This document shows positions 1 to 9,716 of a DNA stretch of 64,000 bases, piece after piece. This stretch comes from CAVQBP01 sp963848195. Lineage in GTDB: Bacteria > Bacteroidota > Ignavibacteria > Ignavibacteriales > Ignavibacteriaceae. Each line of letters starts with the position of its first letter. The stretch's first letter is position 1. The stretch covers positions 186,001-250,000 of the forward strand of contig CAWKCY010000020.1 of assembly GCA_963848195.1 (NCBI GenBank), read 5' to 3'. The notes under the pieces are model-generated. The model saw only the letters and a list, made by a program, of their open reading frames with translations, was not told the DNA's origin and searched no databases. A program made the position numbers and the translations under genes.

Positions 1-1
1 G

Positions 2-1072
2 GCATTACTCTGGATTTTCCAGACACCTTCCCCTGGTTCGGCTAATAAAGGGGACATTACACGGAATTATTCGGATTCTGTTTCAGTTTCTTTACCGGGA
101 GGATTTTACCCTTCGCCAATTGATTTAGAATTATCTGCAGGTACAAGCGATATTTATTATACTATGGATGGGAGTGACCCTACTGCCAGCTCATCGAAAT
201 ATTCCGGACCATTAAATATAAGTAAAACGTCCGTTCTAAAAGCATTAAGTATAAAAACAGGCTTCTCCCCTTCCCCGGTGATCTGCCAAACTTATTTTAT
301 AAATGAAAAAACAGATCTTCCGGTAATATCGCTGATTTCTGATCCGAAAAATCTTTTTGATCCTGATTCCGGTATTTATGCCAATTATACAAAGGATTGG
401 GAACGTCCTGCTCATGTGGAATTTTTTGAAGATGATAAAAGTCCGGGATTCTCAGAGAATTGCGGTATTGAGATTTACGGAGGTCAGAGTGCTACATCAC
501 CTCAAAAATCTCTGGCAGTAAAATTTAAAAAGGAATATGGAGTATCAAAGATAGAATATCCGCTATTCCCTGATTTTCGTGTTACTACATTTAAATCATT
601 TGTTTTAAGGAATTCCGGGAATGATTTTCCATATACGCACATCCGGGATGCCGTAATGCAGACCCTTGTTAAAGACCTGGATATCGATTACCAGGAGTAT
701 CGTCCCGCAGCTTCTTTTATTAACGGTGAGTACTGGGGGATTTACAATATCCGGGAAAAGATAAGTGAATATTATATTGCTTATAGACATGGCGTAGACC
801 CGGATAATATAGATCTTTTGGAAAATAACAGGGAAGTTATTAATGGAGATTCTGTAAGTTACAGCCGGTTGATTAATTATATCAGCACAAAAGATATGAC
901 AACTAGTACTGCATACACCTATCTGGATTCAGTGATAAATCTTAAGGAATGTATCCTATATTTCGCAGCACAGGCATACTATGATAACCTCGATTGGCCC
1001 GGAACAAATATTAAATTCTGGCGGGAACGAAGCCCTGCTGGTAAATGGCGCTGGATTCGTCTTCGGTACTGA
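2..1072 (+). pseudogene. CotH-like secreted protein, N-terminal part (5'-truncated by window, frameshifted)
   Basis: The frame is open from base 2, so the gene starts upstream of the window. First comes a chitobiase-C-like segment (YYTMDGSDPT, near base 160). A CotH kinase-like domain follows, with DLPVISLISDP, GIEIYGGQS, FKSFVLRNSGND, INGEYWGIYNIREK and YYDNLDWPGTNIKFWRER. CotH proteins are atypical protein kinases of spore coats and secreted surface proteins. Translation runs through KWRWI and then hits TGA at 1070-1072. The expected continuation of the CotH motif (FGTEFGFGLY) is in another frame from base 1059, so one extra base near 1058 explains the break. The piece from 1059 on is the rest of the same gene. 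The break may be a real mutation or an assembly error. Confidence 0.75.
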
Positions 1073-2474
1073 GTTCGGCTTCGGACTGTATGCTCACGGA
1101 CCTTTTGAAGATCATATATCTTTCATGTTTTCTCCGATTGAAACAAGGTATTCCAATCCGCCCTGGGCTACTCTGCTTCAAAGGAAGTTAATAGAAAATC
1201 CTATTGTTAAAAATCGGTTTATCAATCAGATTGCAGATCTGCTTAATACAAATTTTAAGACTGATCAGGTAAAAGGTGTAATAAACAGACTGGCAGATCA
1301 TATCTCCTCTGAAATCACAAAGCATAGACAACGTTGGGGAATTGCAGGTGAAAATCTCGATAAAATGATGACATTTGCAGAACAGCGCCCGGCATACATG
1401 CGTGACCATGTCCGCAATTATTTTGGATGCGGAAAAGATGGTAACTTAACAGTAAATTCAACAGGCGGCGGTTCGGTTCAGCTTAATACCCTAAGCCTTC
1501 ATTCTGCAGATATACCGTTTAATGGAGTTTATTTTCAAGGAAACGAGATTCATTTAAAAGCTATACCGGATTCCGGTTATAAATTCGATGGCTGGAGCGG
1601 AGCAATAAGTTCTATTGAAGACTCAATAGGATTAACCGTTTCAAACTCAACTACCATTCAGGCTTCTTTTTCAGTTGATACTTCTACTGTGGGTGATATC
1701 GTTATAAACGAAATTAATTATAACTCCGCTGATGACTTCGATAGCGGCGACTGGGTTGAGTTATATAACAGAAGCAGTAAATCGATAAATTTAAGCGGAT
1801 GGCATTATTCCGACAGCGATGATAACCATAAATTCTTTCTGCATGAAGGAACTATCATGGAACCTGGTGCTTATCTTGTTATTGTTGAAAATGACAGCAG
1901 TTTCACCGCTCTTTTCTCTGATGTCAAAAATTATGTAGGTGAGACAGGTTTTGGATTAAGCGGCTCTGGAGAGTTCATGAAATTAGTCAGCATCAATGGA
2001 CAAATAATTGATTCCTTAACTTATGATGATAATTCACCCTGGCCTGATGAAGCAGACGGCAAAGGCTCTACACTGGAATTAATTGATGCTGATAAGGATA
2101 ATTCTCTTGCTGTAAACTGGAAAGCTTCACAAGGACATGGAACTCCGGGCAGTGTAAACTCTGCTGTAACTGCTGTTAAAAATGTTGTAGAAACTTCAGT
2201 TCCTAAAGAATTCGCATTATCTCAAAATTATCCGAATCCTTTTAATCCAAGCACTATTATCAATTACCAGGTAAGTGTTGGAAGCAAAGTACAGTTAAAA
2301 ATATATGATCTTCTTGGTAGAGAAGTAGCAACGCTTATAGATGAATATAAACCCGCCGGATATTACAATATAAATATTTCAAATTTCAGCAAAACTCAAT
2401 CCAGCGGCGTATACTTCTATACCTTAAGAGCAGGTGAATTTATTCAGACAAAAAAGATGGTTTTAGTAAAATAA
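1059..2474 (+). pseudogene. CotH-like secreted protein, C-terminal part with lamin-tail domain and T9SS sorting tail
   Basis: This continues the preceding broken frame. It opens with VFGTEFGFGLY, which completes the CotH motif. Next is an InlB B-repeat-like segment (GGGSVQLN to YKFDGWSG), then a lamin-tail domain (GDIVINEINYN, WVELYNRS, LSGWHYSDSDD). The end is a type A T9SS sorting tail (ALSQNYPNPFNPST, SGVYFYTLRAGEF, KKMVLVK). That tail indicates export across the outer membrane and surface attachment or release. The first ATG in this frame (981) lies inside the upstream half and is unlikely to be a real start. If the frameshift is genuine, no full-length product is made. Confidence 0.8.
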
Positions 2475-2587
2475 TAGTATCGCAATATATGTCTAGACAG
2501 GTAAGTATGGAAATTTATCAATGATTATTAGAAGAGAAATTATTGAAAAAATTTATTATTGTTAGTAACTTTATCACATAAAATGTC

Positions 2588-2806
2588 ATGGAGAACCTAA
2601 AATTTATGTTATATGAACCATTAAGTAATGTTCAAGAAGAATTATTAAAATTATATTCTACTAATCTTTCAACTGAAGAGCTTGAGGAGTTGAAAACTGT
2701 TCTGGGAAAGTATTATGCTCGTAAAGCGTCAAAAGAAGCTGATAAGATTTGGGATAAGAAAGAATATTCCGATAAAATTATCGATGAATGGCTAAATGAA
2801 GAATAG
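2588..2806 (+). CDS. Antitoxin of a PIN-type toxin-antitoxin pair
   Basis: A 72-residue acidic, helical protein. The stretch LSTEELEELKTVLGKYYARKASKEADKIWD followed by WLNEE resembles the short antitoxins encoded just before PIN toxins. It has no enzymatic motif. Its last 11 bases overlap the toxin start, which implies translational coupling. Such antitoxins bind and block the PIN nuclease and often repress their own promoter. The assignment rests mostly on gene order and on the KEADK..W pattern. Confidence 0.65.
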   Translation: MENLKFMLYEPLSNVQEELLKLYSTNLSTEELEELKTVLGKYYARKASKEADKIWDKKEYSDKIIDEWLNEE

Positions 2807-3224
2807 ACTTAAAGTTGTACTTGATACCAATGTTTTACTTGTGTCGATATCTTCAAAATCTAAATACCATTGGATATATGAGAAATTGCTTGCAAAAGAA
2901 TATGATTTATTTATTACAAATGAGATATTAATGGAATATGAAGAAGTAATTTCAGAAAAATACAATTCTGTTGTTGCTCGTGACGTTGTAAAAGCACTTC
3001 TTATTTTACCAAATGTTTATAAAGTCTTAATTTATTATAATTGGAATCTAATTAAAGAAGATGTTGAAGATAATAAATTTGTGGATTGTGCTATAAATTC
3101 GAATTCTCATCTATTAGTTACAAATGATAAACATTTTAATATATTAGAAGAAATAGAATTTCCAAAAGTGAAAGTCACAAATATCGATGGCTTCTTAAAA
3201 CAACTCACAAAAATTACGCAGTAA
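2796..3224 (+). CDS. PIN-domain toxin (putative ribonuclease)
   Basis: A 142-residue PIN-fold protein. The family's acidic Mg2+ site is visible: LDTNVLL near residue 10, TNEILMEYEEV near 45, EDNKFVDCAINS near 100 and LVTNDKHF near 115. PIN toxins of this group are metal-dependent endoribonucleases. All acidic positions appear intact, so the toxin is probably active. It overlaps the antitoxin gene by 11 bases. The pair sits between a broken surface-protein gene, a gene remnant and a MITE, typical accessory surroundings. Confidence 0.8.
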   Translation: MKNRLKVVLDTNVLLVSISSKSKYHWIYEKLLAKEYDLFITNEILMEYEEVISEKYNSVVARDVVKALLILPNVYKVLIYYNWNLIKEDVEDNKFVDCAINSNSHLLVTNDKHFNILEEIEFPKVKVTNIDGFLKQLTKITQ

Positions 3225-3228
3225 CAAC

Positions 3229-3438
3229 AAAGGGACCATTACAAAACATTTAAAGCCCATAGATATCCAAGACAAAGATTCTGCAAATGTATTTTGGATG
3301 TATTACCCAAATCCTTTTTCACCACCTTCTATAACTGATACATCAAGAGGATTATTCTGTGGTCAATATACATTTTATTGTGCATTATCAGATACTGTAT
3401 TAATAGTATATCAAAATAAAAAAGATTCCATTTTATAG
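3229..3438 (+). pseudogene. Remnant of a secreted-protein C-terminus
   Basis: An open frame of about 70 codons with no start codon of its own. It contains MYYPNPFSPPS, then GQYTFYCALSDTVLIVYQN and a stop at 3436-3438. The YPNPFSPP motif recalls the start of sorting or FlgD-like tails in Ignavibacteria secreted proteins. The upstream part of the parent gene is missing, replaced by the toxin-antitoxin pair. The last base of the stop codon is also the first base of the MITE target duplication. Confidence 0.45.
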
Positions 3439-3563
3439 TAAAGAAAGGGTGTACGACAAATTGTCCCTAAGCCGTATTTTTTGCATGATGAGTTGAGAAA
3501 AAGAGTAAATTAAGGACTTTATGATTGCTCCTCTGGACAATTTGTCGTACACCCGTAAAGAAA
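3438..3563. mobile_element. 108-bp MITE with perfect 20-bp terminal inverted repeats and 9-bp target duplication
   Basis: The left end at 3447-3466 (GGGTGTACGACAAATTGTCC) is exactly reverse-complementary to the right end at 3535-3554. The element is flanked on both sides by the identical 9-mer GTAAAGAAA (3438-3446 and 3555-3563), a clean target-site duplication. The 68-bp interior has no coding capacity. Perfect ends and a perfect duplication indicate recent transposition by a transposase encoded elsewhere. A 9-bp duplication fits several IS families, so I do not assign one. Confidence 0.9.
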
Positions 3564-3638
3564 TTACCTCAGAAAATGGAATATTTTTCCAAAAGTAAAT
3601 AAAAAATTACTACAATAAAAAAGTTTACAGATAATTGC

Positions 3639-4765
3639 CTACTCCCTGGTCAATTCAATCAAAGCTTCAAGTGCTCTTTCGTCTTCGGAGTTGCTCAAAC
3701 TGTAAATAGCGCATTTGCGAACCTCAATACTGGGATTTGTCTTTGCGATTTTAATTAAATAAGGAATATTATTATCACTGTTATTGGCAAGAGCATAAAC
3801 CGCAGTCTTCTTAATTTCAATATCAGGATCATTATCAATAACCTCTTTTAACGCTTCTTCAGCTTTTTTGACTGCTTTATTACCCAATGCATAAATTGCA
3901 TTTTTCCGCAGTTCATTTGTACTATTGTGCCTTGCTATATTTATTAATTCATCGAGTGCTTCGGGAAGCTGTATATAGCCAATTCCCCAAACAGCATTTT
4001 TACGGACTTCCAGAACATCATCACTATTAATAACTTTTTTTAATACATTTAAAGCCTCACTATTATTCTGCAGTCCAAGCCAAAAAGCCGCATCCTTTCG
4101 CAGTTCAGTCTCTTCCCTGCCGGTAATTAGTTTAGTTAGAAATAACCGGTTTCGGATTGATCGGTATGCATACCTATTGCTGCAGCAAGCCCTTTCTTTG
4201 CCCGTAATTCGTCCGCATTGCTGTAAAGGCTTAGTAAAAAATTTACACTGTTTCTATTATCTTGAATCTCTAACCATACCAGCGGAAATCCTTGAAGATC
4301 ATAGTTATATGATAAATTACATACACCTACCTCTAAAAAATCATTAATGTCTTTTGAATTTTTATCATATAAGAAAAGGATAGCGGTTTCTTTATCGCCT
4401 TCCTTTTTATCATTAATTGAAATGCCGTAGTTAGTAATAAATCCGCTGTGCGCTGATCTCTTTCTCCCCTTTTTTGAAAACAATGATTCGAAATCCTTAG
4501 CCCTTTGAGTATTCAGTATTATATCTCTTAGACTGACATCTTTAAACTCATCGCTGTAGTAATATGAACCCATCATTACCTGGTACTTGTCATTTTCTTG
4601 AATACTGTATCCGATCCAGAAATTGTCACTTGAGCTGTATTTGTTTAAGGCATACTTAAATTGTTCGGCAAGACTTCCACTTCCGGTAATACTGATAACT
4701 GGCTGAGCATGAAGAATCGCAGCACAGACTGCTGCAAATAAAAAGATTATATATTTTCTCATCAT
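3639..4765 (-). pseudogene. Exported HEAT-repeat protein (second of pair), single frameshift
   Basis: Reading from 4765, the protein opens with a signal peptide (MMRKYIIFLFAAVCAAILHAQ) and a beta-rich domain of about 180 residues. That frame stops at 4136. HEAT repeats continue in another frame to the stop at 3639 (LFLTKLITGREETELRKDAA, then VRKNAVWGIGYIQLPEALDE and more). Total length is 1127 nt, two more than a multiple of three, as expected from loss of one base. An A missing from the GAAACC run near 4147 restores ..DQSENRLFLTKL.. It begins 14 bases after the previous HEAT gene and is last in the ECF operon. HEAT repeats are protein-binding scaffolds; the target is unknown. Confidence 0.75.
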
Positions 4766-4779
4766 CTAACCTTTATATT

Positions 4780-6587
4780 TTACTTTTGCAATATTTTCAA
4801 CAATGCTTCCTTAGCTTCGGGAGTATCAATATTTCCAAGTGCAGATACAGCGGCTTTACGAACTTCAAGGCTTTTATCTTTCTCAATAATATTTACAAGT
4901 GTTGATACTGCTTCTTTACTGCTGCTGTTTCCTATCTGGTAAACTATTGCTTTACGCACCTCAGGTTCGGTAACAGAAGCGAAGAGATTGTTCCATATTT
5001 TAGAATCAGCTCCGGAGCCATCTCTATTAAAAAGACTATAAATGGCCGCCTTTTGTATTTCTACGGATTTAGAATTCTTAAGAATTTCCTGCAAAGCTTC
5101 ATCTGATTTCCCGGAGTCAAAGTTACCGAGAGAGTATACGGCAGCTTTAGCCAGCTCTTCATCTGTGTTGTTTATAGCAACCGATTTAAGAAATGGGATT
5201 ATATCTTTATCATCTGAATTACTGAGTGAGTACAATGCAGCTTTTTGAACATCATTCGATTTAGCTCCTTTAAAATTTCTTTTATAGCATCAACGGATTC
5301 CTTAGTATTGAAGTTACCTAAAGAATAAACTGCAGATTTAGCAAGATCTGCATCAGTCTCGGTAATCGCAATTGACTTAAGAAACGGTACTATGCCCGTC
5401 ATATCCGAATTTCCGAGAGTATTTAAAGCAGCTTTTCGTACCTCAACTGACCTGGAAACTTTTAATATTTTCTCAATTGCTTCAACCGATGCCTTTTTAT
5501 CAATATTGCCGAGTGAATAAACTGCAGCTTTAGCCAGTTCTTCATTTGGTTCATTTATAGCAAAATTGGATAGAAAATCTATCAACCCGGGTTTTTCTGA
5601 ATTTGCCATTGCATATAAAGAAGCTTTTCTCACTTCAACAGGCCTGGAAGACTTCAGAATATCTTTAAGCGCTCCAAATGCTTCGGCACTTTCCGAATTG
5701 CCAAGAGCATAGACTGCACTTTTTGCCAGATCTTCATCTTTATCATTAAGTGCTGTATTCTTTAGGATAGGTATAATTTCGGGAGAATCAATATTACCAA
5801 GTGAATAAAGTGCTGCCTTGCGCACTTCTATAGCATTGGAACCTGCGAGTATATCTTTTAGTGTTTTAACGGCTTCCTTCTGATCTGCGTTAGAGATAGC
5901 ATAAACTGCTTTCTTTTGTAAATCAGGGTCTTTTTCTGTTTTTGCAATATGAACGAGTTTGTCAAATGCAGATGGTGAATCGAAATTACCAAGTGCATAA
6001 ATAATTTTTCCCTTGTATTCTTTATCTGGAGTTGAATCATACAATTTGATAATTGCATTAAGTGCTTTATCATCACCAATATTCTGCAGTGCATATAAAG
6101 CAGTAATTTTTATTTCATCATTATTTTCTTTCTGCAGATTATCAATAGTGGTTTTGTATTCCGCTTTTCCATTCTTTACTAGCTTTTGCCCTACAATGAT
6201 CATATTGGCGCGAGCATCATCGGCCCATTTGCTATTACCGTGATTTGTAATAAAATCCTGGTATGATTTAAACACTTCTTCAGGTTTGTATCCTGCTTTA
6301 TCTTTTGTATAGCACAGCCAGAAACCGGCATCATCCTGCCACTGGCTTTTCGGATACTGCTGTAAAAAACCGCTAAAGGCTTTTACTGCATCGCTCCATT
6401 TTTCATCAAGAACAAGCTCATAAGCATTCTTGTATGCTGCAGCGTCCGGACTATTTTCATCGGTGTTATATTCGTTTGTGTTAATTATGCCGCCGTAACC
6501 GATTAACGGTGTAATATCAGCCGATGCATTGGCAAAAGCTGTCATGTAAATAATTGCTAAAATTATTTTTATTGATTTGCTTAACAT
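4780..6587 (-). pseudogene. Exported TPR/HEAT-repeat scaffold protein (first of pair), single frameshift
   Basis: I place the start at 6587 (MLSKSIKIILAIIYMTAFANASA), an evident signal peptide preceded by AGGAG; starting at 6656 would run into the upstream gene. A TPR-like segment (YPKSQWQDDAGFWLCYT) is followed by about 14 HEAT repeats of 32 residues. They alternate between two types (EVRKAALYSLGN and ELAKAAVYSLGN), giving a 64-residue super-repeat. The frame breaks near 5262: without one A in TTTAAAGGA the reading becomes ILKELNRMM and stops, while with the A it continues ILKGAKSNDVQKAALYSLSN to 4780. The 1808-nt length fits one lost base. Probably a periplasmic scaffold. Confidence 0.75.
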
Positions 6588-6603
6588 ATTTTTTTCTCCT
6601 GCT

Positions 6604-7441
6604 CTATATTCTTTTATTTTCCTTATCCGTTTGATTACCGGAGTTTTTTTGTTCATTCTGTTCCCTGCTGTTCTCCAAAAGCTGCTGAATATTTATTTTC
6701 AGAAATATTCCTTTATTGTTAACTAAGTCTTTTATTAATTCAATTCCGTTTGCATCATGTTTTGTTTCCAGATTCGCAATCTGAAGCATTATTATTTCAA
6801 GATTAGTAACCAGCCTTTTTAACTCTTGCTGGGAGGGATCTCTCAGGTCATCTTTTAATACGACACCCTGAGCAGCGAGCTGCTTCGAAATTTTCTTCAT
6901 ATATTGAAGACTGACAACTTCGTCATCCTCTTTTGAGGGGTCAAAATTAGTAATCCCCAAAAGTATGACTTTAGAACGCTCTAAATATTTCGAAGCTTCC
7001 GCATTTACAGCATTTTCACTAAATTCTGTTTTAGCCTTGCCCGGCTGAATATTAGTATTTGCACTTTCATTACCTCCTGTAAGATATTTACCGAGAAAGA
7101 ATCCTAAGATCAACAGAGCAAGCCCGCCGGCAATCTGGTATTTCCATTTGAAATTAAAGCTCAGCCAATCCGGGATTCTCAAATGCAGAGGACGATTTGA
7201 AGTATTTTTCTTTCTCAAGATTCGGTTCGAGAGTTTCCCAGAAGTTTTCCATAAAAGTTTCGTCCGGCTCTCGTTTTTTATTCATTTTTACGAGTTCTAA
7301 AGTTGCTTCCAGCTCTTCAAATTTGCTTGCACATTTTTTACATGAGGTTAAATGTTCGTGGAAAAATTCTTTTTCATGTTCATTCAATTCATTATAAAGT
7401 GCTTTTTCAAACAAACTTTCACATTTTTTACATTTGTTCAT
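6604..7441 (-). pseudogene. Zinc-finger anti-sigma factor with one TM segment, single frameshift
   Basis: The N-terminus (MNKCKKCESLFEKAL, then HEHLTSCKKCASKFEEL) is a zf-HC2 anti-sigma zinc finger of HxxxCxxC type. After NLEKE the frame changes. The other frame carries NTSNRPLHLRIPDWLSFN, a TM segment (YQIAGGLALLILGFFLGKYL) and a helical periplasmic region to 6604. The two frames overlap by 65 nt, and the 838-nt total is one more than a multiple of three. One extra A in the GAAAAAT run near 7208 explains this. It starts 12 nt after the sigma gene and should hold that sigma at the membrane. As read, the product would be a soluble zinc-finger stub. Confidence 0.8.
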
Positions 7442-7453
7442 GTTTAATTCCTG

Positions 7454-8026
7454 TTATATCTTTTCTTTATAGAAAGCTAACTCTTTACGCATTTTTTCTA
7501 ATGCTTTGAAATTTATAACCCGTACTGTTACCGGCTTTGTACCCATAATTTCAGCTATTTCCAAAAAAGACAATTCGCTGTTGTTTCTCATAATAAATAC
7601 TGTTCTTTCTTTAGGTGTAAGCTTCTGTAAAGCCTTTTCAATATTTTCTCTGATGAAACCGCCTTCGGTATGCTGCTCCGGATCAGTATTTCCCCAACTG
7701 CTCATCTCAAGTTTTGTATCAACGATATTTTCAATACTCTCTGCAGTTTTCATTGCCGAATAACCCTTTCTGCTTTTCAGAGATAAACAGGTGTTAACAG
7801 TAATCCTATAAAGCCAGCTGCTGAACTTAGCATCTCCTCTAAATTTGTTAATAGAACTAAAAGCTTTTAGAAATACGTCCTGTGATACATCTTCAGCGTC
7901 CTCCCTATTGCGTGTAAGATCATAAGCCAGGTAATAAACATTTCTTTTATGTTTATTTACAAGATTTCTGAAGGCGTCTATATTTCCTTTTTGAGCCTGC
8001 TTAATAAGTTCAATATCAGGATCCAA
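7454..8026 (-). CDS. ECF RNA polymerase sigma factor (RpoE-like)
   Basis: A 190-residue sigma-70 family ECF factor. Region 2 is clear (YYLAYDLTRNREDAEDVSQDVFLKAF then FSSWLYRITVNTC). Region 4 holds the helix-turn-helix (LTPKERTVFIMRNNSELSFLEIAEIMGTKPVTVRVINF). It is first in an operon with an anti-sigma factor and two exported HEAT proteins, so it probably controls an envelope response and its own operon. It is the only intact gene of the four. Confidence 0.92.
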   Translation of the reverse strand: MDPDIELIKQAQKGNIDAFRNLVNKHKRNVYYLAYDLTRNREDAEDVSQDVFLKAFSSINKFRGDAKFSSWLYRITVNTCLSLKSRKGYSAMKTAESIENIVDTKLEMSSWGNTDPEQHTEGGFIRENIEKALQKLTPKERTVFIMRNNSELSFLEIAEIMGTKPVTVRVINFKALEKMRKELAFYKEKI

Positions 8027-8356
8027 TAATCAACTCCTTGTTCTGTATAATAAGACATGGTTTATTATAAAAACGTTTATGTGAATTTATAACTTTTTTA
8101 GGGAAATTGTGTTTTTTAAGTATCATTTATAGAAGGCGGTATGTATTGGAAAACTCTTATGAAAGGTAATATTTGTACCTACTCCTCAATATTCATAAAG
8201 TTTTAACCCTGATTCAATAAATATTCTTAATATTTTGGATTTTCCAAATAATATAATGATCTTTATAATTGGGATGATAAAAAGTTCTCATGCTTTTTAT
8301 TGTTAACTGAGGGCACTATCTATTTATATATCAACATTAACCATAAAGGAATTTCA

Positions 8357-8776
8357 ATGAAGAATTTAGCTAAACTGTCTGTTTTAATCTTTTCATTCAT
8401 GCTGCTATTCGCAGGCTGTTCAACTTCTGGGATGTTTACTTCTATTAATACAACAAATGTAGAATTACGACAGGCAAACTATAAAATAATTGCTAAAAAT
8501 ATTAACGGGGAAGCTGAAGCAGGATATTTACTTGGGTTTACAATGCCTACAGGTTCTGCAACAAATATTTTGGCTCTTATTAGAGTTTCCGGTACCGGTT
8601 TGCTTTATAAAGAAGCTCTTGAAAGTTTATGGAAAAATTATGAAGAAAAATATGGTGCTGTTGAGGGTGAAAAATTAGCTCTCGTAAATATCAGGTATGA
8701 TACTGATGCATCAAATTTTATTCTCTATACTGGTGCTAAAGTACATGTAAGAGCAGATGTTATCAGGTTCGAATAA
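8357..8776 (+). CDS. Small DUF6567-like lipoprotein
   Basis: I chose the ATG at 8357 because an AAAGGA sits just upstream and the protein then opens with a lipoprotein signal (MKNLAKLSVLIFSF to LLFAGC; lipobox LFAGC). The 139-residue product continues SINTTNVELRQANYKIIAKN and GLLYKEALESLWKNYEEKYG. This matches my recollection of DUF6567 lipoproteins of Bacteroidota, whose function is unknown. It is monocistronic. Confidence 0.75.
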   Translation: MKNLAKLSVLIFSFMLLFAGCSTSGMFTSINTTNVELRQANYKIIAKNINGEAEAGYLLGFTMPTGSATNILALIRVSGTGLLYKEALESLWKNYEEKYGAVEGEKLALVNIRYDTDASNFILYTGAKVHVRADVIRFE

Positions 8777-9106
8777 AATATGTATGAAGTCTGTAGTTTG
8801 TTGTATCCTGAGGAGTAGTTGATAAAATATTGTGCCGGCATTGCCGGCACTATCCTAACAATTATTGGAATTATCATTTATAGTACTAAAATAATTACTC
8901 GTAAGGATTCCTTTTTAATTACATTAATTAACTTCATTTCTTCTGAAACCTTTAGAGGTATTTTGAAATCATGGAGGTTGAGTCGACACAAAAATTAGAA
9001 TTTTAGTTTTCCTTTCCTTCAACATTCCGATCTTCCTATCCCCATCCAATCTCAATCCAACCTTCCAATAAGCAAATTCCGGTATTTTAATAGGACGACT
9101 TATGCT
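8777..9106. other. Intergenic region with one strong hairpin
   Basis: No coding signal. The only clear structure is a GC-rich hairpin at 8832-8850 (GTGCCGGC, loop ATT, GCCGGCAC) in an otherwise AT-rich stretch. No U-run follows it, so it is more likely a small interspersed palindrome than a terminator. Confidence 0.5.
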
Positions 9107-9502
9107 TTAATACAACTGCGTTGGTAAAGCATCTGAATTAAATTTTTTTCGGAGCATTCTTAAGAATGCATCTCTGTCATAAGGTTTTTCAAATATTCCT
9201 AAGGGATTTAATTCTTTCGCAAGTACTAAATTTTCTGGGTTAGAAAAAGCAGAAATAAATACAAATGGAATATTTTTTCTAATTAGTATTTTCCCCACTT
9301 CAATCCCGGATACATTATCTGCTAACCTGATATCTAGAGTAGCAAAAGAAAATGATTTATTTTCAAGCAGAGTAATTGCTTTCATACCAGAATTTGCAAT
9401 TATAGAATTTATAAATCCATAATCATTAAGAGTAGATTGTATATCCATCGCAGCTATAGCCTGATCTTCAACAATTAATGCAGTCTTAGGGTACAAATTC
9501 AA
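9107..9502 (-). CDS. Stand-alone response-regulator receiver domain
   Basis: A 131-residue CheY-like receiver with no output domain. The acidic pocket is in ALIVEDQ (E-D), the phospho-acceptor is in ATLDIRLAD, the conserved Ser is in VFISAF and the Lys is in FEKPYD. Such single-domain regulators relay phosphate or bind protein targets. No histidine kinase lies nearby, so the partner is unknown. Confidence 0.85.
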   Translation of the reverse strand: MNLYPKTALIVEDQAIAAMDIQSTLNDYGFINSIIANSGMKAITLLENKSFSFATLDIRLADNVSGIEVGKILIRKNIPFVFISAFSNPENLVLAKELNPLGIFEKPYDRDAFLRMLRKKFNSDALPTQLY

Positions 9503-9716
9503 ATCTTCACCTATTTAAATTATCAAATCTATAATTAATAATATTCGTAACTTGCTAATTAATATTCGAAATATTCTTGTATTTGTTTACCCCTTTAGAG
9601 GGAATTGAGTGTATTTATAATAATTTTAAAAATATATTAAGTGCCAAAACAATCACGATTGCAAGATCCAAACATAGAAATTAGGATTCTTCAAAGTTCA
9701 TCTTTCAAAAAATTTA

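Noticed and set aside
3639..7441. Programmed ribosomal frameshifting in the anti-sigma/HEAT operon
   Set aside because: No classical slippery heptamer or downstream structure is evident at the three break points, and the required shifts differ in direction. Decay or sequence error fits better.
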